This document shows, one piece after another, positions 24,370 to 36,370 of a stretch of 64,000 bases of DNA. The first letter of the stretch is position 1, and the number at the start of each line of letters is the position of its first letter. Below the pieces are notes generated by a model. It was not told the origin of the DNA, did not search any database, and saw only the letters and a list, made by a program, of their open reading frames with translations. The position numbers and the translations under genes were made by a program. This DNA comes from Triatoma infestans. Taxonomy: Eukaryota > Arthropoda > Insecta > Hemiptera > Reduviidae. Where the stretch lies: positions 148,214-212,213 of the forward strand of contig JAAEAF010002492.1 of NCBI GenBank assembly GCA_011037195.1, given 5' to 3'.

Positions 24370-25510
24370 AAAACACCTCATTTATTTCATATCCAGGCAT
24401 ACAATATCCCAGAGATTAAAAACTCAACTAAACAATGCTTGTGGAAACACGTGCCATCTCTATCTAATCCAGCAGATTTAGTTTCACGCGGACAAGTCCC
24501 TCAACTTTTAACTGGAAATGAACTTTGGTAGCATGGCCCACGTAGGTTAAAGGGAAATCCATCAAGCTGGCCGAAGGATGAGACATTTTCCAGCTATCAA
24601 ACTCGAGAAATTCCTGAGGTACAGATCAAGATTAGTTTGGCTGGAGTCGGAGACAATGATATTGTGTTCAAGAAATATTCCAAAATCCTACGTTTGCAAC
24701 GCATCGTAGCCTTATGACGACGATTCATGACTAGTTGTAAAAGGACCGTGCAATTTCAGTTAACATAACAGAACTTAGAACTTCGGTAATTACGTGTATC
24801 AAATTCGCCCAAAGAGTGTAATATACTCCAGAAATACAACTTGACAAAGGGACAACATACGTTAAGGTTCAGCAATTCTGGAATTACACTCCTTTTTAGA
24901 CGAATTTGAAATCTAAAGAGTTGGAGGACGATTACGCAATTCGAACTTGCCATTTGAAGCACGTCATCATATCATCTTACCTCCTAAACATTTTATCACA
25001 CAACTAATCATTGAGAATACCCCATGCTAGACGAATTGTGCGTAAGATTATTTATAAATGTTTACTTTGTTTTAAATTCAAGGCAACTACTCATTCACAT
25101 TATGGGAAATTTACCAATGCAGCAAGCAATGCCTGCAAGACAATTCCTCAATACTGGCATTGATTACGCAGGCCCAGTGTATATAAAATCAGATTCGCAT
25201 CGCAGTAAAACAAGCACGAAGGCTTACATTGCTTATATGCCTCGCTACTAAGACAATTCATCTGGAATTGTGACCTGACAACGGAAGCATTTATTGGTGC
25301 ATTGTGAAGATTTATGTTAAGAAGTGGAATTTGTGCAATTATGACCGTGACAATGGAACCAACTTCATAGGCGGAGCAAATGAACTTTGTGCACTTTACA
25401 GTTTTTTTGAAAACTCAAAAGGAAAGGATCACATCTTCCCTGTCACAAGTGTCTTGTCAGTGGCACTTCTCTGTTCGCAGTTCATTAAAATTATCCACCA
25501 ATAATTTTTT
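24370..25510 (+). pseudogene. BEL/Pao retrotransposon relic (RNase H end and integrase)
   Basis: Plus-strand frames show WKHVPSLSNPADLVSRG (24445-24495), the usual BEL RNase H/integrase junction, then MGNLPMQQAMPARQFLNTGI with DYAGPVYIK (25105-25185), the first integrase aspartate, and DRDNGTNFIGGANEL (25340-25390), the second. Frameshifts and stops separate them and no LTR is seen. Old and inactive, unrelated in composition to the GC-rich BEL at 52-60 kb. Confidence 0.8.
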
Positions 25511-25519
25511 TCATAATTT

Positions 25520-26290
25520 TCAAATATTTTCATTTGTTCGCCAGGTACTCTGTAGGTATTCAGAATTTTGGATGTTTTCATAGCCACAATTTCTTCTCCA
25601 ACTTTTAAAATCTCATCAGCTCCATGTTATGAATCTTCTAAATACTTTATTTGCTTTTGCTTCAACTTTAAAAATGTTTCCTTGCTGAGAGAAGTTACAA
25701 CCTTCCAACCCCAAATAAAGAATAGATTATTTTCAATGGTGTGATTAGATTGCATCCCATCAAATTCATCATGGTTTGAGTATGTATGATCGTTGGGATC
25801 CGGTATCTTTAAATAACCTAGCATAGTAAAAATGATCTGCACAGATCACCCTGCCCGTCAACATAATTGCAAAGCTGTCTACCAATTCAAATGTCTTTCT
25901 ATGTTTGGGGTAAGTAATAGCTTTGCCTCTCATAAGGCATACCTTATTTCTCACGATGCTAAGGGAAAACAGCATATCGTAGTCATCAGAATTGTATTCA
26001 TTTCAAAACATTTCATGTCACAAGCCGTAAAACATGCATCCATGAATCAGAATTATTTTATTTTTATTATTTTATATAGTTCCCTTTGGTCAGCCGACCA
26101 GTTAACATCTCAGAGAACTATGTGCTTAACTAGTTGTTTGCTTTTTCGTTAATAATTCATTTTTTCTATTTTTTTGTTTTCTTTTGCATTTCCTGCATTG
26201 TAAATTATATTTCTTTTACACGGACCAATTGATCATTTTCACTTTAGTTTCAAGTTAATAATTTCTTTATTTTTCTTGTACGTAGATACT
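25520..26290. other. Unresolved, with short minus-strand frames
   Basis: Minus-strand frames at 25975-25769 (KTFELVDSFAIMLTGRVICA) and 25842-25627 look protein-like but match nothing I recognise. May be transposon debris. Confidence 0.3.
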
Positions 26291-26415
26291 GTAAATAGTG
26301 TGTGTACGAACAGTGGACAGAAGTGGGGTTAGCGGGAGTACGTACAGCGGACAGTAGTGGGGCGCGCTGCAGCACTACAGGTAATTTTGCAAGTAGCTAG
26401 CCAGTAGATTAATAA

Positions 26416-27463
26416 TTGTGGAGGGGATTATCCCCTGCCACCAGTGGCACTTCATCAGTGCCTCAGTATCGTCTATCACCCTACCAAGGCCGCTATGAAT
26501 ACGGGGAATTCACTGATGAGATTACGCAAACGCCTCCAAATTTTAACACGAATGCAAATAATAAGAGTGTGAATTCCAGTCCAATTAATACAGTAATTGA
26601 ATCTGACACTTCAGTCACATTTATTAGTCCTAGAAGGAAAAGGCAGCTTAAAAAAACAACCAGCTCTCCTATTAATTCGCCGAAAGCTAAACAAATAAAG
26701 GGCACTGTGACAGACAGTGATGCCAGCACCAAATCAGGAACCCAAAAGAAACCTGAACCAGTAAATAATAAGAAAATGCCAAAACCTCCACCCATTGCAG
26801 TTAATAACATTACAAATTTTTCTAACTTTTGCAAACAACAAGTTTAATTGGTAATGATAAATTTTATTGCCGTGCTCGCTTGAAAGACACCCTAATCTAC
26901 ACTCACGACAGTGACAGCTATCGTAGGGTAGTCAAAAATCTTGAACAAATAAATCAAGATTTTCATTGTTACCAGCTCAATGAGGACAAATGCTACAGAG
27001 TAGTTATCAGAGGTCTTCACCAAACTACACCAATTGATGAAATAAAAAAAGAGCTATCGAATTTAAATTTTCAGGTTATCAGGGTGCACCAAGTGTTGCA
27101 CAACTCAACAATTACCTTTATACTTCGTTGATCTGACAAAGACTAAAACTAGCCAGGACATTTTTAAGCTCCGACTTTTTATATACTAAAATCAGCATAG
27201 AAGAGCCTCGCAAGAGGACTCAAGTGGTTCAATGTTCTAGGTGTCAAGAACTAGGACATACAAAAGCGTATTGTAATCATCCTATAAGATGCGCTAAATG
27301 CTCAGGCCCGCATTCAGCGGCCAATTGCAATAAGCCACTGAACATTCCACCCACGTGCGCGTTATGTGGCGGTCCTCACTCATCTACTTACAGGGGTTGC
27401 GAAACCCACAAAGTACAAAAAAAACAAAGAATGAGGTCACTCTGCAGACAAAAGACTAGCTGA
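26416..27463 (+). pseudogene. LINE ORF1 (gag-like) with zinc knuckles
   Basis: The N-terminal part (26416-26847) is polar, Ser/Thr/Pro-rich with a basic RRKRQLKK patch. A middle part (26940-27130, other frame) resembles the RNA-binding region: GLHQTTPIDEIKKELSNLNF. The end (27224-27463) has CSRCQELGHTKAYC, CAKCSGPHSAANC and a third CALCGGPHSS knuckle. At least two frame breaks. Confidence 0.8.
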
Positions 27464-28203
27464 AAATAATGAGGTTACGCAGGAACAACAATCTACACCA
27501 GTAACTCACAACCCTCAACCTTCAACAAGCTATGCAGCTCCAAGAAGACAACACACTACCTACGCTCAATTAGCCAATGTCACACCCAGACAAGTTCCCA
27601 CTTCTACACACCCAAACCTATTCCGTCCTTAATCAAACCAACCCCAGTCCCTCCCCTATATCCTTCTACTCCTTCACAGATCCCAACACATAGAACTAGC
27701 TCTCCCCCCCTACACAGACATCACTTCACACCTTATCTCTTTCCTTAATGATTTTAAATCCTTAATTACTCCCTTAATTACCCTTCTCACCACCCTCGTC
27801 TCTGAACTCCTTCCCAAGCTTACCCGATGAACTTACTCTCTCCCAAACCCCTCACAGTTTTGCTCTGGAATGCAAACGGTGTGACAGCGCACAGACAAGA
27901 ACTCGAAATTCTACTCACTTACAGAAAAGGTGACATTGCACTAATCACGGAAACACACTTGATGACAGACATCGTTTCTACATACCTGGTTACACCACAT
28001 ACAGAACCAACTACACAGGACAGAGAGCTCAAGGTAGCACGGCAATCCTTGCATCCAAATCACTTTCCCATCACGAACACTCCCACATATCAACAGACTC
28101 TATCCAACTCACGGCAATATCTCTTTCTTTCTTTCCTATTCCTCCAATTGTGTCAGCAGTGTACTGTTCCCCTTCCCCTACTTTATACTATCCTCAACTA
28201 AGC

Positions 28204-28396
28204 TCCCTTTTTCAATCCCTTGGTCCGAGATTTATTGCGGGTGGGGACTTCAACGCTAAGCATCCGCAATGGGGCAGCAGGGTTTCCAATTCCCGTGGAC
28301 GTCTTCTTCACAATATTATCCATTCACATAATTTCTCTTTCCTATCTCCAGACTATCCTACATATTGGGCTTCTGATCCAAATCGCATTCCTGACA
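28204..28396 (+). repeat. Internal direct repeat of the LINE, first copy
   Basis: Endonuclease segment repeated at 28827-29018 with only a few differences (GGGCAGCAGG against GGGCAACAGG, TTGGGCTTC against TTGGCCTTC). Confidence 0.92.
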
Positions 28397-28826
28397 TAGT
28401 GGATTTCTTCGTCGCCTCTGGAATAGGAGCCATCTTTTCATCCACACAGACTCTAAATGAATTATCCTCTGATCACTCTCCCGTACTCCTCAATGTCAAC
28501 ATGACGCCTATTCCTAAACCTTCCAGGCCATCTCTGACTCTGGGCCCGGTTAATTGGGACACGTTTCAGCAGATAATAAATGATTCCCTTAACCTTAATA
28601 TTTTCCCTCAAGACACCTAAAGAGGTGGAAGAGGCGGTCGACCTCTTCACCAATATTATTTATTTTTCAGCTCAACACTCCTCACACCCTAAAATATCCT
28701 CCCCTCCAAGCAATCTAACCATTCCTAATCACATCCGTTTCCTTATCGCACCAAACGCCGGGCTAGAAGAAGATGGCAACTTACCAGATATCCATCAGAT
28801 AAACGTACATTCAATCATCTAACAAG

Positions 28827-29018
28827 CCTCCCTTTTTCAATCCCTTGGTCCGAGATTTATTGCGGGTGGGGACTTCAACGCTAAGCATCCGCAATGGGGC
28901 AACAGGGTTTCCAATTCCCGTGGACGTCTTCTTCACAATATTATCCATTCACATAATTTCTCTTTCCTATCTCCAGACTATCCTACATATTGGCCTTCTG
29001 ATCCAAATCGCATTCCTG
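28827..29018 (+). repeat. Internal direct repeat of the LINE, second copy
   Basis: Second copy of 28204-28396, misplaced in the linker ahead of the reverse transcriptase, where it interrupts the reading frame. Confidence 0.92.
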
Positions 29019-30890
29019 ACTTCCGATCTTCCTAATACCAGAAGCACCTTGAATCCTTATCCACTGACGACAACTCCCTCTGGATCGCTACCAAAAAAAT
29101 CCTAAAATTTCACACCGCTACCTCTCCTATCCGCTTGCCTAATGGCTCCTGAGCCAGGAGCGACGGAGAAAGAGCTGATGCCTTCGCCAACTACCTACAA
29201 GAAACACTCACTCCTCACTCCGATATATTAGACCCTACTCATATGAGTCATGTCATTGAAAACCTAGACACTCCCCTCCCACTCCTTTTCCCCACTAAAC
29301 CCATTCATCCTTCGGAGGTAAAATTCATCATTGATCACTTGCCTCGTAAAAAAGCTCCCGGACATGATCTCATTACACCTACAATCCTCAGACATCTTCC
29401 CCGGAAGGCCATCATTTTTCTCACAACCATCTTCAACTCTATCCTTCGCACAACACACTATCCTGCACAATGGAAATATTCCTTAATCACGCCAATTCCT
29501 AAACCTAATAAACCTACTAGTGAAATATCTTCCTATAGACCCATTAGTCTACTTCCAATCCTTTCCAAGATATTAGAGAAATTACTCCTCAAGAAACTAA
29601 TCCCATTCCTAGAAAAACATAATGTTATTCCTCCTCACCAATTTGGCTTCCGCACTCGCCACTCCACTATCCAACAGTCATTCGGAGTTGGAGTATGGAG
29701 TGACATATTATCCACTAAGGAGTCGTGGATATTATTTCTGCGGTTCTAGAAAACAAAGAATATTGCCTGGGTGTCTTTCTTGATGTTTCTCAGGCATTTG
29801 ACAGAGTATGGCATCCAGGACTACTCTATAAACTCAAAAAATTCCTTCCTACTCCTTTCTACCTACTCCTACAATCCTATCTCACCAATCGCTGCTTCAG
29901 AGTGCGATGTGGCGCTGAGGTCTCCAATCTTCACACGATTTGTGCTGGAGTTCCGCAAGGTAGCATACTCGGACCAATTCTTTATACCATCTATACAACT
30001 GACATTCCTTCTCATCCTCAAACCCGAATTGCTACCTATGCCGATGATACCGCTATATTATCCTCCCACTCCAATCCTACACAGGTCTCAAATGCAGTAC
30101 AAGAACACCTTGAGCTCAGAGAAGCTTGGTGCCGAATATGGAGAATTAAGTTGAACACCAATAAATGCACAGAAGTTATTCACTCTAAGAAGACAGACCT
30201 GCTCTCCACTTACTATAAATAACGCCAACCTACCCACTTCTAATCAGATCCATATCTAGGGCTTCACCTTGATCGACGCTTAACTTGGAATCCTCATACT
30301 CGATTCAAAAGAAAAGAACTTAACAGAACTACGAAGACTACTTGGATCTAAATCTACTATGAGTACTCACAAAAAAATAACACTCTACAAAACTCTATTA
30401 AGACCTATGTGGTCATATGGAGCAGAACTGTGGGGCTCCACTAAACCATCCAATATCCAGCTCATACAATCATTTGAATCCAAAGTCCTTCGTCGTATTG
30501 TTAATGCTCCTAACTTCGTCTCTAACCGCATCCTAAACCATGATCTAAATATCCCATATGTAAATGAATTAATCCAGACCCGTTTCCTAAGATTCCATGA
30601 TAGACTCTCCGCACACCCAAATCCCATTGCACAATCCTTATCCACAAGCACTCATCTCCATAACTCACCACATCGCCTAAAAAGGCGCTGGCCACGCGAT
30701 TTAATTGCTGATTACCTCAATAGAGTCTAGAAAGTAATAGCGCTGGCTGTTGTCTTTCATCATGCTCTCTGGTTGTGACACTGAGCTATGCTCGGTGTTT
30801 CATTTAATTTTCTTTTTTTAACTGTGTAACACTTTTGCTTAATGTATGTAATACAGTTAGTTGCAAATTAACAATAAACAAAAAAAAAAT

Positions 30891-31910
30891 TATTTTATAT
30901 ATTGAAGAATTCTTCTTCTCTTTTATTTAATTGAAGCATCCTTCTTTTCTCCAAAGCCAAAATTATTTTGTTTAGGTCTAAGCTTTTCTTCGCTTTCTAC
31001 CACTCTTTTAAGAAAAGATAAAAGTTCGTACATTTGTTCCCTACTAGATAATCAGACACTGGTTTTGCCCTGGATCCTTTATGTCTTTTTTTTAGCAAAG
31101 ATTGAAGAAGAGTTGATCGTACAAGTTCATCATACAGTACTATTAACCTGATACTACTTTCAAGGTTAAACAGAACTAATTTGAGAAGTTGTCTAACGTT
31201 ACATTTATAAGTATTGTCTACCTAATATACTTTTTAATTACACATATATAGTCTTTAGATAATTAGATTTAATAAGAGACAAACTATCAAAGAAGCTTCT
31301 AGCAAGGTTACCCGCCAGCATTCACTGAATTAGGAACCAAAATTTGACATCATCCTCCACAAGTTTATATTCATGAATTTTACGAAGATGATCCTAAAAC
31401 TAATCCAGTTCTAAATTTCGAATTTGATGAGCTCTCATTTGATTTTAGTTTAATTATTTTTTTATTTATTTCAAAATTTACAACTGCTGCTACGCTTGAG
31501 TAACCAGCAACAAGTAAATGAGATATGGCTCATAATGACGGTAAAGGAGAAATCAACCAGTGTTGACACTCCACACAAGTTTAATTGTATGACTAAAATT
31601 GTTGTTTCCATTGGAACTAATTGATGTTTTACCACTCAATTCTCCTATAAAGTAGATAGATACATGCGAGTATTTCTAGCCACTTAACTTTCCATTCTTC
31701 TGCTTTGGGTCATATTCTGCTGCGAGATATCGCGACGATTTACTAATGTAAATATATGTGTATGTTCATTGATTTGTTCTTCAATCCTAAGTAATCTATT
31801 TACGCTATTGGCAGCTTTTACGAACCCAGTTTTAATTGATAACAAATCTGGTATTTCAATTTTGAACAATCTTTCCAAATGATAACTGGGATATTTGTAA
31901 TAGTTGAGTT
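30891..31910. other. AT-rich non-coding DNA
   Basis: No recognisable gene. From about 31910 the DNA aligns to the other pacifastin gene's 3' flank. Confidence 0.5.
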
Positions 31911-32055
31911 CTCGCGGTAGGGAACCATTTAAGATTTTCTATTCCCTGAATAAATTCCTATAATTCCTATTAAAATCTTTTCCCCACAAAGGATGTCAGT
32001 TTGGTGGTGAAAGAATATGAATATGAAATATGAAAAGTATGCGAATGAACTCAAA

Positions 32056-32061
32056 TTTATT
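32056..32061 (-). terminator. Poly(A) signal AATAAA of the 32.2-32.5 kb pacifastin gene
   Basis: AATAAA on the minus strand about 165 bases after the stop, within a 3' flank that aligns with the paralogue's 3' flank (about 31920-32220 against 20400-20735). Confidence 0.6.
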
Positions 32062-32221
32062 AACATTATACATTTAGTTATGCTTATAACATTTAAAACA
32101 ATTAGAAGTCATATGTGCTACTACATATGTTTATGATTAATAGAACTTTGGTTCATATTTAACATATACAGTGTATTTCCAGATTGTATAATAACACTTT
32201 TGAGTAACAATTGAATTATAT

Positions 32222-32546
32222 TCAAAATATTAAATTCAAATTTTTTCGGGGCACTCCTCTTTTCGCTAATCTATGTACTCCTTGACAGTCTCTTGGAGTA
32301 CAAGAGACTAGCAGTCCTTTACCTAAGCACAAACAGGTATTACATCCATCATCTGACGCAACTCTTGTTCCTGGTACGCAATGTTTGTATCCTAAAAATT
32401 CGAAAATTGAAAAAATTAACCAAAATAACTTATGATGAAGATATAAGAGATTTTTGAAATAAATGGTTGTGGCTTATGATTGCACAAACACAACACTTAC
32501 CAACAACTACGGTGATTAGTAACAGTCCTACCAAAATACGAAACAT
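32222..32546 (-). CDS. Pacifastin-family secreted protease inhibitor, two exons (complete)
   Basis: Coding exons are 32546-32501 and 32391-32222 (216 bp, 71 residues plus stop), split by a 109-bp phase 1 intron with a GTAAGT donor and TTTTTAG acceptor. The signal peptide MFRILVGLLLITVVV differs little from that of the gene at 22839. The domain shows Cys, 11 residues, CNTCLC, LGK-G-LLVS, CTPRDC, with all six cysteines. The tail contains LAKRG, a possible dibasic processing site, then ends NLNLIF-stop. The residue at P1 appears to be Pro, unusual for a substrate-like inhibitor, so activity against serine proteases is uncertain. The short intron probably shows the ancestral layout that the paralogue lost through repeat insertion. 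Confidence 0.87.
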
Positions 32547-32578
32547 TTCGTCCAAGGCAGATCTATCTGGAAATATTG

Positions 32579-32618
32579 ATATCTGTTCGGACGGCCAGCA
32601 AAAAGTGGGGTTTTATTC
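32579..32618 (-). promoter_or_regulatory. Predicted core promoter of the 32.2-32.5 kb pacifastin gene
   Basis: On the minus strand GAATAAAACC (about 32619-32610) precedes GTCCGAACAGATAT (32592-32579). The motif and spacing are shared with the paralogue at 22.9 kb; a further upstream match TGTGATRTAATA is also shared. Function is inferred from this conservation. Confidence 0.5.
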
Positions 32619-33044
32619 GCATCTATTATTATATCACATAGTGGGGGAATGTATAATAAACTCAAGAATTTGTTGCTACATTATCTAATTTATTATATGC
32701 AATTAATTTTATTTGTTTAATAATAATAATCTTTATCGTTTCATTATTTGAACAATAGCTTCTCCCTAAGGAGGAGGATATAGGGTTGTTTAACCAAACT
32801 CGTTTTGTGTATTATATTTGATATTTCCATATTTAATATAAATATTTAACTACCATAATTACGAATGTTGCTCTTTTAAAATTTTAAACTGTTTTAAAAT
32901 TTATACACGCACCATCACACCAATGTTTCCACTTCTAAAACATGTTCGTATAATTTTGGTCCAACACTCTAGAAATATGGGTCGTTGAACATTTTCTCGA
33001 AGAATGTTACCTCTCCTTGATGTTGAATGTTCAGGTGCCAATAA

Positions 33045-33420
33045 GCTATTTAAATCCAGCCATTGTGTATGGCTGCCAAACTTGGGCTTTATTAAAAAAA
33101 AAAAATATTGCACAGGAGTTTGAAGTGGCACAACTGGAAATGACTTCGAGTATGCTGGGTTTGAGCGTGGTGGGTTACCACTAATTAGGTAGATTATGGC
33201 AGGAGGAGAAGGAAACGACTTTGCCCCTGTTTCGATTCAGTTGGAATCGCTAAATTGTGCTATGTGATCTTTGGCCCATTGAGACCAGAGGAGATAATAG
33301 CGTTAAAAAGAGTTGGTTAGGAAAGCCCTCAACATCATGAAGAGGAGAGGGTTCTCACTTTAGACCTATGGGGTAGGCTGCGATGCCTGGAATTGGGAAT
33401 CGTCCCATGGGGATCAATCT
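33045..33420 (+). pseudogene. LINE reverse-transcriptase C-terminal relic
   Basis: Reads AIVYGCQTWALLKK, a gap of A-rich slippage, then AQEFEVAQLEMTSSMLGLS, matching the consensus end of RTE/CR1-type LINE polyproteins. Only the tail survives. Confidence 0.6.
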
Positions 33421-33977
33421 TAATTGCGTACCTTTATTTATTGTATCTTTATTTATTTATTTAACATTATTTGGGCGGCTACACCCTTTTTAGAAAGTCA
33501 GAATACAATAAATAATCAGAAAAAAAATCAGTTTACCAGAGGCGTAATTTTACCGAAGGGTTTTGAGTTTTTTTATAATTTTCTCGAAGACGGCTATAAG
33601 CATTCACCCATTTGCTGCCAACCATCTTACATATCAATTTAAAAAACATGTTTTCTTGTTTCATGGGTTTCAATGTTTTTTTATTATTTTGACAACCTTT
33701 TAACTTTCTTTAAACTTTGCATTTCCTTTCTTCAAACTTTATCTGTTCTTATTAGTATACTGTACTCTTGAAATAAAAATGGCTTGATAAAACACTGAGC
33801 TTACTTAATAACACTAATAAAGATTAATTATAAAGTGTTCTTCAAAACATGGTATTTATTATACACCATTTTGTGTCTAATCATAATTTATAATAATTCC
33901 ATTTTGTCATTAAACATACGTACTGTAAGTAGCACAACCTTATAAAATGAACATTTTCATGAATGTTACGAAAAAAA

Positions 33978-35323
33978 TCTGGTGGAAACACACACAGAAC
34001 TTTCTCTTACTCGATTTCAAAATTGTAATTGACAAATTTTTAGTTAGTGCACCAAATCTCATGAAATACGTCGGAGTTGGTCGAAAACTGAAAAACTGTT
34101 CAGTAAAAGCGCACTAATTTTCTTGAAACTTGGAATTTTGGCCATCTATTTATTTTTAATTACTTTTTTTTGGGTGGTAGAATTATATAATCAACTGCGG
34201 TAGCAGTTTAGAGAAAACCATAACCCTACCACTCCCCAGAGGTCTCCTTAAATGATTTTACTAGGAGGAATGTTTAAAATAAAAGTCGTATTTTATTATA
34301 TGTGTAGTTCACATCCCTAGTTTAAATTAAATCGTTGGAGCCATTTTCAAGAAAAAACAGAATACTGAAGAATACATTTCAGTAAAAACGGACTTGCGGT
34401 GGTCCAATTCTTTTTAAACACGGAATTTCAACAACTCATTTAAAGCTAACTCATATTATTTAGATGACAGAATTGTATAGTAAACTGAAACTGCACTTTA
34501 GAGGAAAACCTAACTACACCCTTCCCCAAAATGTGCCCATAAATGAATTTTTCCAGAGAAAATGTTTTCAATTATAGCTGTAGATTTTGAATGTGTAGTT
34601 TACAAAGGAAGTTTGAAGAGAATCGTTGGAGCTATTTTTGAGAAAATCTGGTAAAAGTTAAAAAAATCATTTCATAAAGTGGTAAAGTAAACGCCCATAA
34701 ATGAATTTATCCAGAGAAGTATTTTAAATAAAAGTTGTAGTTCTTTGTAGGCCTATTAATATATCATGTTTAGAAAAAATCGTCGGAGCCATTTTCGAGT
34801 AAATCGCGAAAAGTGGAAAATCATCTAGAAAAGTGGTAATTTGATGAATTTCACACATACTTACTTTTCTATAAAAACGCACAATTGGTCGTCCGATTTT
34901 TATCTCACTTGGAATTTCATTAATATTATTTAGGTAATAGAATTGTGATGAATTTATGTGATAGAATTGAAATATCACTTTAGAAGAAAATCTAACCCCA
35001 CCACTCCCCCCAAATATGCCCTTAAATGAATTCTCCCGGAAAAAATTCTCAGATAACAGTTGTACTCTTTGTATGTGTAGTTGGTGTAATATGTTGAAAG
35101 AAAATGAGAACATTGCAAAAAGCTCTTCATGCCTGAACGGTTCGAGCTTCCAGCAATTTTTCCTTTTTGAGATAATCTGTTCACATACTCACAAACATAG
35201 GCCATTTACTAAAAGCCTCTTTTCTCCGAACTCAGGGGACCTCAAAACGTGTATTTCCTGAGAAAATTCAATTTTGAAAATCTGGCACGATCGCAATACT
35301 TCCTCTTACTACTAAGGAAGTAG
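33978..35323 (+). repeat. Modular interspersed repeat, probably complete
   Basis: Starts TCTGGTGGAAACACACACAG and ends in a hairpin TACTTCCT...AGGAAGTA (35297-35322), with about three modules of roughly 330 bp between. Each module has the blocks GCGCACTAATT/GCGCACAATTG, GATGACAGAATTG, AATGAATTTTTCCAGAGA and GGAGCCATTTT. No coding capacity. The TC start and 3' hairpin hint at a non-autonomous Helitron, but no clear CTRR end was found. Confidence 0.65.
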
Positions 35324-36150
35324 TAATTAACACATAGTATTACACTGTTAATGCATTGAAAAACAGCAAGTTTTCCTTACAGATACAGCATAAACTGAAT
35401 TTATAATAGTTAAGTAGGCAAAAAGAAATTTTGTTTTTAAAAAGAAATTTGTTTCTGATTTTTCCTTTTCTCTCCACTTTTCATTCTCTTTTTATTAATA
35501 TTTTATTATTTATTTTATGATTTCTTTGCCTTGGTGTTAAGGCTAATATTTTATTTTTTGAGTACATTTAATTTGGATAACTAATTGAAATTTCATTTTC
35601 TTTATATTTATTGTAATTGTTATTGGAGTAATGTTATGCTCTTTGTGAACTGAATCCTCATTTGTATGGGCTTGTCCGAAACAAATAAAGATTATCTTAT
35701 CTTATCTCACTCTATCTTAATCTGGAATGGTAACTGTTCTCATACTAGCACCAGTGGGATAACATAATATACCTCTTTTGTTTGCACTGCATTAGATCAA
35801 AACAAAATACCGTCCTTAGATATTCGCCTGTCTCTCAAGTGAAGAGATGTGAAATTGATAATAACTTGTATTGTAGATGAAGGACCAGTCCTCATTACTC
35901 CCATCATACACAAAATGCTAGACGTTATGTCTTTTCAAGAATTTACTTGCCCTTACTAGATTCAATGTTTCACAAAATAATTTGACAAAAAATAATAATT
36001 TCAGTTTCATCATGTAAATAGATGAGATTCATAAAACAAAAGGAAGTAAATAAAACAATAATACAGATGAATACATATTGTGTAATTCTAGCACTTAATA
36101 ACCAATCAGTTTCTTGCGACAACTGTAGTTGATTATTGCTTTATTTTACT
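35324..36150. other. AT-rich DNA with a LINE-like 3' tail
   Basis: CTTGTCCGAAACAAATAAAG then (TTATC)n at about 35668-35712 looks like a LINE 3' end. Nothing else recognised. Confidence 0.4.
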
Positions 36151-36232
36151 CACAGTTAGGACGAAGTATTGCGATCGTGTCCAATTTTAGATCAAATTTT
36201 CAGCGGAAATACACGTTTTGAGGTCTCTGAAG

Positions 36233-36326
36233 TATGGGCAGTGTTGTCTGCAGCTAGAGAACACTGCTTGGAGGCCGGCTGTGCATTAAAGAAGGCTCCA
36301 GGGGCACAATAGATCTTTCAGGTCGC
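36233..36326 (+). mobile_element. SINE fragment (3' half)
   Basis: GGGCAGTGTTGTCTG...GGAGGCCGGC...GAAGGCTC matches the core of the SINE at 16719. Head and A tail are missing. Confidence 0.75.
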
Positions 36327-36370
36327 AGCGCAATAATCCACTACAACAATCTACAATCTATAATACGTCC

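Larger units (their letters stand above)
27827..30730 (+). pseudogene. LINE ORF2: endonuclease and reverse transcriptase
   Basis: Starts with an apurinic-type endonuclease: LLWNANGVTAHRQELEILL, later GGDFNAKHPQWGS and ELSSDHSPVLLN (catalytic SDH). RT follows: KKAPGHDLITPTIL, SYRPISLLPILSKILEKLL, QFGFRTRHSTIQQ, CLGVFLDVSQAFDRVWH, GVPQGSILGPILY and YADDTAIL (active site). The C-terminal part (30359-30730) reads LRPMWSYGAELWGS. Motif order fits the jockey clade. Frameshifts occur near 28200, 28615, 29100, 29740 and 30220. Confidence 0.85.
26300..30890 (+). mobile_element. Jockey-like non-LTR retrotransposon, nearly full length, inactive
   Basis: Has a GC-richer 5' region (GTACGAACAGTGGACAG...), a gag-like ORF1, an endonuclease/reverse transcriptase ORF2, a short 3' region and an A9 tail at 30881-30890. 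Stops and frameshifts break both ORFs. ORF2 carries an internal duplication (28204-28396 repeated at 28827-29018). It sits between the two complete pacifastin genes. Confidence 0.85.

Noticed and set aside
26493..26834. 113-codon hydrophobic minus-strand frame
   Set aside because: Antisense to LINE ORF1; hydrophobicity reflects its polar codons read backwards.
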